From contig CAJQUW010013676.1 of NCBI GenBank assembly GCA_907163375.1, positions 51,342-115,341 on the forward strand: 64,000 nucleotides of DNA, given 5' to 3'. Under the pieces are notes generated by a model, which was given only the letters and a program-made list of their open reading frames with translations, was not told where the DNA came from and searched no databases. Source of the DNA: Prostheceraeus crozeri (Eukaryota; Platyhelminthes; Polycladida; Euryleptidae). A program made the translations under genes and the position numbers. This document shows positions 32,698 through 40,554 of this stretch, piece after piece. The first letter of the stretch is position 1; the number at the start of each line of letters is the position of its first letter.

Positions 32698-33024
32698 GTC
32701 ACAATAGTCGCAATTGAGCAAACCCATTCAAAATCAAACAACGGACGTCTATCGGTACGTACCCAAGTGCTCAGAACCAAACCACACAAGTTCGATCATA
32801 GACGTTCCGAAACACAGTGTACTCAACCGATTGCACCAAACACATGTACCTATCCAGTAAAACAGATCTCATACAAGTTCCTATTCATAACACTGAATTA
32901 TACATGTACCTATCCATGTACCTATTGATAACTAAATTATACATGTACCTATCCATGTACCTATTGATAACACTAAATTTTACATGTACCTATCCGTCGC
33001 AAGTAGGGCACAGTTTTCACTACT
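32698..33024 (-). repeat. Polinton 1 right terminal inverted repeat
   Basis: These 327 bases are the reverse complement of 11674-12012 except for one missing 12-base unit in the tandem part. The element ends at 33024 and is followed by TCTAAG (33025-33030), the second copy of the target duplication. Confidence 0.93.
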
Positions 33025-33030
33025 TCTAAG

Positions 33031-33930
33031 GTTTAAGAGTAATTGACACCCTGAATCATGTTGGAAGTATAACATATGTTCATTGCTTGCTTCCATAGAT
33101 GATGGAATGAGAGCGCATTTAGACGAATGACTACTACATGCATCTGAATTACAACTTCAAATGAGAATTCCTTACTTCGAATTCGAAAGTCAGGTCTTTT
33201 GAGTTCAAATTGATGACCGAGAGTTGACGTATAAGAGGCTCGAATAAATAGTTCGCCTCTCTAAGGGGACTGTTCAGTTTCAGAGCCAATTTCAGCACCG
33301 GTAAGTATTTCAGACTTTTTGCGGTTCCTCTACACGTCAATTATCAATCGTATTTATCGCACACCGTCAACTTATCAAACACAGCTCCCCGATTCTCTGT
33401 CAAATGTTCAAGAACCATTGGCATTATATGCAGTTGTACCGAAATCCAATATTTAATTCTCAACATGGTGTCACATAAACTTTCTCATGCAATGGAATTA
33501 TTCAATATGTGGAACAATCTTGCGATAGATCAGCTAAGGAATGCAGTTGCACAATTCTTGCAAAATCCATGTAGGCTAGAATGAAGGATTCTCGAACCTT
33601 TTACAAAGTAAGATTTAAAGCTGCATGTATAAGTTCATAACTACTTTAAGAAGCAGTTCGCAACATTTCAGTTACATAAGGTGACAGGATGGCTCTTCGG
33701 CACGGAGATGCAGAAGGTGTCAGAGCTCTCCTGTCCGCCTCGGGGAGGTACCACCGTTCTCACTGGTGAGAGTTGCGAGTGTGTGAAGGCTGGCCCACAC
33801 TAGCATGGCTTCGTGGCTTGGGTGGGACGGCGGATAAGTTGAAAAATAAAAAACTTACACTCTTAAACTATGTTACACGTACATGCTCTTGTCATGCTGC
33901 AATTCCCTTGAATGACGAAGCAACTTATTC
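33031..33930. other. Spacer between Polinton 1 and the mariner element
   Basis: Presumed host sequence. A GC-richer patch at 33680-33840 contrasts with the AT-rich surroundings, but no exon, RNA gene or element end can be supported. Confidence 0.4.
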
Positions 33931-34386
33931 TACAGGGTGTTTCAGAAATGCTGGGCACAACTTGATGAATCATAATTCCCATTTATGCAGCCATTCGAAC
34001 GAGGTCCATTTGAATCTATAGAAGTAGGAGTCACACTATGTCTATGCAAAAGTGAGGGACTTCGCTTCCATTAGAATTCACTGCTAATTTGCTCAGACAA
34101 TCAGCAAATATGACTGTTCATAGTTTTCCATTTTATACCGCTGTTTTAGTTGATTTTGAGCTATGGTTATGTTAGATAGGCTATTCATTCCATAATCAAT
34201 TTCAATACTTGAATTGAATACTTGACCTCAAATCACAGTAAGTTTACAAGCATAGTCAATTTCTATGATTTCAAATGTTAATACATTGTTTTCCGCATAA
34301 ATTCAAACTGATATTCGTTCACTGATATAATATCGACTTCTTCATTTTGCAGTGTTAGTAAGTAAGAGTTTTAAAATACTCGCGTT

Positions 34387-35430
34387 ATGGCTGAAGATGA
34401 CAGACTTGCGCAGAAGATTAAGGCTGTACGTTTATATTCTCTGTCTCAAAATGCTGTTGAGGTTGAAAGACAACTTTTACGTCAATATAGAGAGAATGCA
34501 ATCGATCGTAGAACGATTGGACGCATCAATAAACAGTTTGATAAAACTGGTAGTGTTCAACCGAAAAAGCCTACCGGTAGACCACGGTCTATCACGACCG
34601 ATGAAAACAAGGCAGTGTTGGTTGAGCTGCTTGTTGACAATGGTGCCGAGCCTATGTCAAGCCGGAAATTGTCAAATGCCTGTCATCTAAGCCATTCGTC
34701 CACTTACAGACTTCTCAAGGAACTGAAGTGCAAGCCGTATATTCCACGCATGATAAATGAATTGTCCGAAGACGACTTTGATCGCAGAGTTGAAACTTGC
34801 GACATCTTACTGGGTATGATGGATAGAGATCCCGAGTTCGCGAATAACATCTTATGGTTGATGAAGCACAATTCAAACTTTCTGGAACAGTCAATCGACA
34901 CAACTGTGTAATCTGGTCGACACAAAACCCTCAGTGCACTGTTGAAAGTAATGGTCAGGCCCCAGGCGTAATGGTATGGTGTGGCATTCGTTCGAGTGGA
35001 ATAGTTGGTCCTGTATTCATCGATGGAAATCTCAACGGTGAGAAATATCTTGACTGGCTTCGTGAACATGTCTTCTCCATCAATGATGACAATATGTGGT
35101 TCATGCAAGATGGTTGTCCGGCACATTATGCCACATCAGTCAGGAGACACCTGGACCAGCACTTTAAAGGAAGATGGATTGGTCGTCGAGGTCATGTGGA
35201 GTGGGCCCCACGTTCTCCGGACCTTACACCTTGTGATTTTTTTATGGGGCTTCCTCAAAGATAGAGTTTTTGCACATCGACCTAGGAGTCTTCCAGACTT
35301 AAGGAACTTCATCATCGAAGAAGTTCACAACATAACTCCAGAACTGTGTCATAAAGTTTGCCAGTCCGTTTCTTCCCGATTTCGAGCGTGCATTGCCAAG
35401 GAAGGTCAACAGTTTGAACATGATCGATAG
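34387..35430 (+). pseudogene. DD41D mariner-family transposase, two frameshifts
   Basis: The frame opens at ATG 34387 with a helix-turn-helix region (ERQLLRQYRENAIDRRTIGR) and a second one with GRPRSIT. The catalytic core follows: first Asp in VDEAQFKLS, second in MQDGCPAHY, third in SPDLTPCDFF. Forty-one residues separate the second and third Asp, so DD41D rather than DD34D. The reading frame shifts near 34855 and again in a T run near 35240, so this copy cannot make transposase. The end is odd: T of the Polinton 2 target duplication plus AG of the Polinton end make TAG. The uninterrupted site, seen from the right flank, reads CGA TAA, so the stop falls at the same place. Confidence 0.9.
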
Positions 35431-35755
35431 TAGTAAGTAAAACTCCACTTCTGGACCGCGCAAGATGGCCGCCGTCGCTGACGTACCCCCCCTCTGGAAC
35501 GGCAGAGTGTCGTGGTCGGTCGCCGTGGTGCTTTGGTTCTGACGTCCCCCCCCTCTGGCCGACCGTCGTATAGCGCGCGGTGATGTGGTGTCTAGGTTGG
35601 CGTGGTGTGCCGGCCAGGTTGGGAGGATGGACTGTCGTAGCTCACCTGAAAAAATCCTAAGTGTCAGAGTGGCTTTGTATGGGTAAAATTTTGAAAATTT
35701 TCCAAAGTGTGGAATTTCGACCTGGGACCGTCACCAAAACATTTTTCATCAAATT
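35429..35755 (+). repeat. Polinton 2 left terminal inverted repeat
   Basis: 327 bases matching 57006-57377 in reverse complement. Contains runs of C (GACGTCCCCCCCC types) and a unit of about 22 bases containing GGTTGGCGTGGTGTGCCGGC, present once here and three times on the right. Confidence 0.9.
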
Positions 35756-35895
35756 CCTCTGAACGAGGGGGGGAGGGGGGGTCCGTGAAATTTGGTGAAA
35801 AATGTTTTGGTAAAGGTCCCAGGTCGAAATTCGGAAGTTTTAAATTTTTCAAAATTTTCACCACACTGGAGCTCTCACACTTAGGAATTTTTTCA
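35648..35895. repeat. Foldback at the left end of Polinton 2
   Basis: The inner part of the left terminal repeat (35648-35755, from GAAAAAATCCTAAGTGT to ATTTTTCATCAAATT) is followed, after a G-rich centre, by its imperfect reverse complement up to about 35895 (CACACTTAGGAATTTTTTC). The right end has only one arm, so the left end alone can form a long hairpin. Confidence 0.75.
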
Positions 35896-36066
35896 CTTGT
35901 GGCATGTTACATGGACATGTGCTGACGGACCAACTTCCCGTGGTCATATGAGAATGGTTCAGGTGTCATATGATAGAGAATGATGAGACGAATCGTTTGC
36001 ATCAAACCGCATGTCGCTACGATGAATACTTTCGGAGATAGAGCCATTTTAAGTTTTCTTCCGAGC

Positions 36067-36116
36067 ATATATAAACCCCCGACAACGTAAGTCTGATCAC
36101 TTCATGGAAAGACGAG
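36067..36116 (+). promoter_or_regulatory. TATA promoter and leader exon of the 36.1-kb gene
   Basis: CATATATAAACC at 36067 is 37 bases before an ATG at 36104 that leads into a GTAAGC splice donor at 36117. This is the leftmost promoter inside Polinton 2. Confidence 0.55.
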
Positions 36117-37866
36117 GTAAGCGATCCGGTCGTCGCTCTGAGCTCCCGATATCGGCTGTTTCAAAGGACTCTATCTTTTGAAGTAGGCAAGCTATCTTCT
36201 TACTTCAAAGTTTGTATGATAGAGTTTGATAGTGTCTTTACTACTGATAAAATTTTTTAAAAGTAGTATGAGTAGTAAAATGCGGAATTTTTTAAAAATT
36301 CTTAATTTTCATTTTTTTTCAAAGTTTTAACATATAGACTAAGGTTTTCAAGTATCCTGAGTTCAAATCTGCTATCAGATTTGAAATTTGACTAAGTCTA
36401 AGGCAGCTTTGAGGGGTTAGATCCCAGCTACTGATCACTACCTTTGACTCGGCGTTCCTGTTACCACTTCGGGGCAGTGACAATGATGTCTTGAGCTGTA
36501 AAGAGCGGGTATCGGGGAAGATCTCTCACTTCCCTAGTGATCAGTACAAGGCCTTCGGGCTGTCGACGGGATCGAGTGCCACTCACTACACTCAAATCTA
36601 TCATTCCTGACTAAGTGTAATACTTTAGGAATATGACTGTACTACATGATTCCAAACTTATACAAATTTCATTATCTTACAGTTAACAATAAATCAGGCA
36701 TGGCAAACGATAAGAATCGTAAATATCACATCAAAATGTGCTCATGTGGGCGAATTAATCGCAGTGCGGACGCCAAGGCGCATGTGAAGAAGGCGGGCAC
36801 CGGCCACATGATTATCTTGAATAGGGTTGCGTGTGTGAAGTGTAGAGTGCTGAAGGGTGATGAGGATGAGGCGCGTTTCTACAGAGCGCATGCTGACTCT
36901 AGTGGTGGTTTAGTGAGTGATTTGAGATTTACGCAGTTGATTGTGGAAGAGAGGGAGCGAATGTTGGCGATCGAGCGAGAGGGTAAGGTTGAGAATGTTG
37001 TTGAGAATGATGAGTTGGCGAGAGCGGTTGCGTCGTTGGAGGCTGAGATTGAGCGAAAGAGAGTGCTTGAGAGTGATGATGAGGATGATGTGGATTTAGA
37101 TAGGGAGCGTGTGAGGAAGCGTGTGAGGAAGTTGAGCTCTTCGTCGCCGGAGGTGTCAAACCTTGTGATCACCGACCCCCCGAAGAGCTCATCTTCCCCA
37201 AAAGTGAAGAGTGGTGGGATTCGTGTGCAGTCGGCGAGGTGGTTGAAGGATGAAGAGAAGAGGCATGTTTCGCAGCAGATGGCGCATGATTTGTTGGTTA
37301 ATAAGTATGAGAGTTTGAAGAAAGTGAAGGATGAAGTTGTGAAGGAGTTGGATGAGTTGAAAAAGAAGGAACTGAAGTCGAAGGAGGTAGCGGATGAAAA
37401 TATTAGAATGAGGCGTAGTGTGACTGATTTGAAGAATAAGACGCGAGAGTTGGAAGAGAAGAATGATGAGTGTGAGAAGAGGGCGAGTGCTGCGGAGAGA
37501 AGAATGAGAGATGCAGAAGCGAAGTTTGAGGAGATGATGAAGGAGATGAGTGTGTTGAGAGCGAGGAATGTTGAGTTGGAGAGGACTGTGGCTTGGCGGG
37601 GTGATGAGAGGCAGGCGTATGAGAAGTTGGAGCGCATGAGGGATGAGTGGGAACGTGCTAATGAGGATCGTTTGTTTGAGTTTCACATCCCTATTCGGGA
37701 TAATCATTTGGCCGGCGAAGTACTCGTCAATCAAAATCTGGACGAGTCCATCCTATGTTATAACGGCCATCCGACGAAAAGATGTCTCCATGCCAGCCTG
37801 AGAATGCGCGGCCATCTGCACAAATTTTCTATTCGGAAGCGCGCGAGACTGCCAAAGGATGGCTAA
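36104..37866 (+). CDS. Polinton 2 zinc-finger/coiled-coil protein with one long intron
   Basis: A 13-base coding leader (36104-36116) appears to be spliced over 36117-36682 (GTAAGC ... TTACAG) into the long frame ending at 37866, keeping phase. The frame's upstream ATG at 36646 would lie in the intron; ATG 36700 is an alternative start. The protein has a Cys/His cluster (CSCGRINRSADAKAHVK, later CVKC), an acidic patch (ESDDEDDVDLD) and a long coiled coil (about residues 195-350). Function is unknown. The coding strand is markedly purine-rich. A possible second intron (37872-37931) lies after the stop. It occupies the slot that holds the intron-rich gene in Polinton 1. Confidence 0.6.
36431..36548 (+). 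other. Structured segment inside the leader intron
   Basis: A perfect 12-bp inverted repeat, TACTGATCACTA / TAGTGATCAGTA, encloses about 95 bases, followed by a GGCC-TTCG-GGCT hairpin near 36550-36563. Further TTCG-loop hairpin candidates lie inside. Together with the 143-bp repeats downstream this suggests folded RNA elements in this part of Polinton 2. Confidence 0.4.
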
Positions 37867-37964
37867 CTTGGTAAGTGAAAAAGTAAATAAGATAGTATAT
37901 CCTATTCTAATACATATCATTTTCATTGCAGATCTTTGCCCGCCTTCACCACCCCATCAATTCA

Positions 37965-38107
37965 CTCCCGAGAACGAACCATCGGCTCTCTTAAGGGCCA
38001 CCTAGGGGCAAGACATGATAGAACCTCCACGCGGTTTGCCCTGGGCAGTCTTCGGACTGGCGAATACTATCATTAAGTTGAATCTGCTATCAGTCAACTT
38101 GAACGTT
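37965..38107 (+). repeat. 143-bp structured repeat, copy 1
   Basis: First of three near-identical copies (also 38441-38583 and 38961-39103). Contains CAGTC-TTCG-GACTG, a 5-bp stem with a UUCG tetraloop, and AAGTTGA-ATCTGCTATCAG-TCAACTT, a 7-bp stem. It lies after the 36.1-kb gene and is followed by a TATA box (TATATAAA, 38125) and the ATG of the next small gene. Confidence 0.85.
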
Positions 38108-38124
38108 GCGTCGCGTTAGAGGGG

Positions 38125-38132
38125 TATATAAA
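38125..38132 (+). promoter_or_regulatory. TATA box of the 38164 gene
   Basis: TATATAAA, 39 bases before ATG 38164 and 18 bases after the end of repeat copy 1. Confidence 0.55.
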
Positions 38133-38163
38133 CCACTGCCTCTCATTTCATTTCATTTCAATC

Positions 38164-38430
38164 ATGCAGACGCCGAACAGTCAAGTCAGCTCTCCTCGCG
38201 GACCGCAGTTAAGGCCGCGAAATTTATTTGAGTAGTTTGTCAGGCTAGAGGAGCAAGACAGAGTTTATAATAATCTTGCTCGGATTGGCAATCCGATGAC
38301 AGCAACTGCTGTCAATCCAACGGAATGGCGCTACATTCCACTTTTTAGCCACGTGCCAATTAGCGTGGAAGTCGACAGTGCTACCAAAGAGAGAGTCAAA
38401 GACTCTCTCAGCAGAATTGGTAGGGTGTAA
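38164..38430 (+). pseudogene. Small Polinton 2 gene, 89 codons
   Basis: ATG 38164 follows a TATA box. Blocks visible are PNSQVSSPRGPQLRPR and, further on, VNPTEWRYIPLFSHVPISVE, ending DSLSRIGRV. It is interrupted about once. No family is recognised. It lies between repeat copies 1 and 2. Confidence 0.45.
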
Positions 38431-38440
38431 GATGACGTTA

Positions 38441-38583
38441 CTCCCGAGAACGAACCATCGGCTCTCTTAAGGGCCACCATGGGGCAAGACATGATAGAAC
38501 CTCCACTTGGTTTGCCCTGGGCAGTCTTCGGACTGGCGAATACTATCATTAAGTTGAATCTGCTATCAGTCAACTTGAACGTT
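38441..38583 (+). repeat. 143-bp structured repeat, copy 2
   Basis: Same length and hairpins as copy 1 with a few substitutions (for example CCATGGGG in place of CCTAGGGG). Begins 10 bases after the stop of the 38164 gene. Confidence 0.85.
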
Positions 38584-38648
38584 ATGCAGTCGATTGCTAT
38601 CCCTGAAGCATTCTGATTCGCTGTTGAGCAATTCATTGTTGAAAACCC

Positions 38649-38656
38649 TATATAAG
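38649..38656 (+). promoter_or_regulatory. TATA box of the 38697 gene
   Basis: TATATAAG, 48 bases before ATG 38697, about 65 bases after repeat copy 2. Confidence 0.55.
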
Positions 38657-38696
38657 CCAGAAGATTGTAGCACTTCTCATTCAATTTGAAGTCACG

Positions 38697-38948
38697 ATGG
38701 AAGCGACATCTGCCGACAACATTCCCGTCTTCATCGATGAAGACAACGCTATTCCCGACTTCGTCATCCTCGACGAGTGGGATGAAGAGGATGATAAGGG
38801 GAAGATCGAGAAGATCGTTTGGACGGATGGGGTGTGGACTCCAAATACCACTCGCATCCGAAAGATGCCAGATGCACCAGTACGACCTCGGCGGTATAGG
38901 GTCTATGACAACCTAACCGTCATACCCATTGACTATTCCAGCCAATAG
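38697..38948 (+). CDS. Small acidic Polinton 2 protein, 83 aa
   Basis: An open frame from ATG 38697 behind a TATA box. The N-terminal half is strongly acidic (DEDNAIPDFVILDEWDEEDD), the second half neutral to basic (RIRKMPDAPVRPRRYR). No known family. Flanked by repeat copies 2 and 3, which suggests a small expression cassette. Confidence 0.55.
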   Translation: MEATSADNIPVFIDEDNAIPDFVILDEWDEEDDKGKIEKIVWTDGVWTPNTTRIRKMPDAPVRPRRYRVYDNLTVIPIDYSSQ

Positions 38949-38960
38949 TCAAATTCACAC

Positions 38961-39103
38961 CCCCCGAGAACGAACCATCGGCTCTCTTAAGGGCCACCAT
39001 GGGGCAAGACATGATAGAACCTCCTCGCGGTTTGCCCTGGGCAGTCTTCGGACTGGCGAATACTATCATTAAGTTGAATCTGCTATCAGTCAACTTGAAC
39101 GTT
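38961..39103 (+). repeat. 143-bp structured repeat, copy 3
   Basis: Third copy, beginning 12 bases after the stop of the 38697 gene. Here no plus-strand gene follows; a minus-strand frame of about 77 codons (39330 down to about 39104) runs into it, with a product starting MQWKVLGNLRQLAK. Confidence 0.85.
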
Positions 39104-39442
39104 GCAAATGAAGTTCGGTGTAATACTTCCTTTCGACGGGCGTTCCTGTAAAGGGCGGCGGTGAAACCCGTAGCTATGTATACCGCAAGGGACATTCGGC
39201 AATGGTCAATCTTGTTAAACCTCTCTGCGTCATGTTTGCAAGTGATTGTCTCTGTCTCAACGTAGTATGCATTCGCGCCAGGGCGACATTTAGCCAACTG
39301 TCGAAGGTTGCCTAAAACTTTCCATTGCATACGTTATGAGAACCATGAGTTCTACCTGTCTCTATCAATGAGACGAATTGATGAATGGAATGAAATGGGA
39401 GGACACTCACGCGTCACACGCAACATAACACACTTCTCTCTT

Positions 39443-39853
39443 CCGTAGTCTAACAAGCTCTTTACACATGGATCGCAGTCGATTGCTATCCCTGTATCAG
39501 AAGTGTAAGCTATCTTAATTTTATTTGACACTATTTCATCTATCATCATCGTCCATATGAAATGTTTTAAGATTTACAAGTTAGACTAAGCGTGCTACTA
39601 TTTCCAAATGAAAAAGTATACATGGTTAAATCATCCACTTAAGCCCATCCGTAGTCTAACAAGCTCTTTACACATGGATCGCAGTCGATTGCTATCCCTG
39701 TATCAGAAGTGTAAGCCATCTTAATTTTATTTGACACTATTTCATCTACCATCATCGTCCATATGAAATGTTTTAAGATTTACAAGTTAGACTAAGCGTG
39801 CTACTATTTCCAAATGAAAATGTATACATGGTTAAATCATCCACTGAAGCCCC
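39443..39853. repeat. Tandem duplication, unit 206 bp
   Basis: 39443-39648 is repeated at 39649-39853 with very few differences. Both start CCGTAGTCTAACAAGCTC. On the minus strand each copy reads a short frame with TSDTGIAIDCDPCVKSLLDYG; the piece GCAGTCGATTGCTATCCCTG also occurs at about 38587-38606. It looks like duplicated remains of a small minus-strand gene. Confidence 0.8.
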
Positions 39854-39902
39854 ATTCAAGTAAGTCAGTATGAAAGCAAAGATAATACGAAATAAAAATT
39901 TA

Positions 39903-40217
39903 TTATGGCATGTATTTCAAAAGGTCTTCACCGTCAATATCGTCCCAGAGTCTGGCTTCACATAGATAACAAAAACAGTTCAGTTGCTTTAATCGTTCTT
40001 CCACTGCTAGCCTCACTTTGTCAATATACTCCCACTCCTCCATAGTTCGTGGCTGGGAGTTAGGGGTGTACCACTCCCATAATTGGTGGAGGAATTTCGT
40101 GCTGGTGATCTCCATCACATCGTCAGTATCGTACTGGAGATACTTCCACCTCACGCCTGTTAAGTCCGGACACTCCTTCTCACATACACTCTCTTCGTTG
40201 TCCGCTGGTAATAACAC
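39903..40217 (-). CDS. Polinton 2 small protein, about 104 aa or longer
   Basis: The frame from ATG 40217 is acidic with CEKECPDL near the start and CFCYLCEARLW near the end, and has Trp-rich helices (FLHQLWEWYTPNS). The same frame is open upstream to about 40335 without another ATG, so the true start may be in an upstream exon. It is divergent from PolB. Function is unknown. Confidence 0.5.
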   Translation of the reverse strand: MLLPADNEESVCEKECPDLTGVRWKYLQYDTDDVMEITSTKFLHQLWEWYTPNSQPRTMEEWEYIDKVRLAVEERLKQLNCFCYLCEARLWDDIDGEDLLKYMP

Positions 40218-40554
40218 CTTCTCTACCTTGTTGGAGCGTTTGGTGCTGAGGATGGAGAAGAGAATTTTGTGTTTGGTGTTGTCGGAGGGCTTGTCATGTT
40301 GACTGTGAATAATAACTTTGAAATGTTTTCTAATTCTTAAGTATCAACAAGCAACCAATCAGAATGAACAGCCAATGAATGATGAATATGAAAGTATATA
40401 TGTAAAGTGACATTCGTGTCATTTCACTCTGTCTCTGTGACATATAAGTGAAGTGTTCTCTGACGAATTCTATATTTGAGGCGTACAAGTAAATTGCTCT
40501 CTCGTGAAGTCTCTATCTTGTTGAAGTATCAACCTTAAACTCGATTTCGTTGAT

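Larger units (their letters stand above)
11674..33024. mobile_element. Polinton 1 (Maverick), 21.4 kb, decayed coding, intact ends
   Basis: The element starts AGTAGTGAAAACTG and ends with the reverse complement. It is flanked by the 6-bp duplication TCTAAG (11668-11673 and 33025-33030), the length expected for Polintons. It carries family-B protein-primed polymerase, retroviral-type integrase, packaging ATPase, hexon-like capsid protein and adenain-type protease, the set that defines the group. A P-type DNA transposon (17375-20482) sits inside. I count roughly seven or eight breaks across its genes plus that insertion, so this copy is a fossil. Near-identical terminal repeats argue for a young insertion or for conversion between the ends. 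Confidence 0.95.

Noticed and set aside
36879-37637. Long minus-strand frame (252 codons) opposite the coiled-coil gene
   Set aside because: Ser/Phe-rich mirror of the purine-rich coding strand; the plus frame has a promoter, zinc cluster and coiled coil.
38331-38684. 117-codon minus-strand frame through repeat copy 2
   Set aside because: It overlaps the TATA-driven 38164 gene and the repeat. Kept only as an alternative reading of the repeat, not as a gene.
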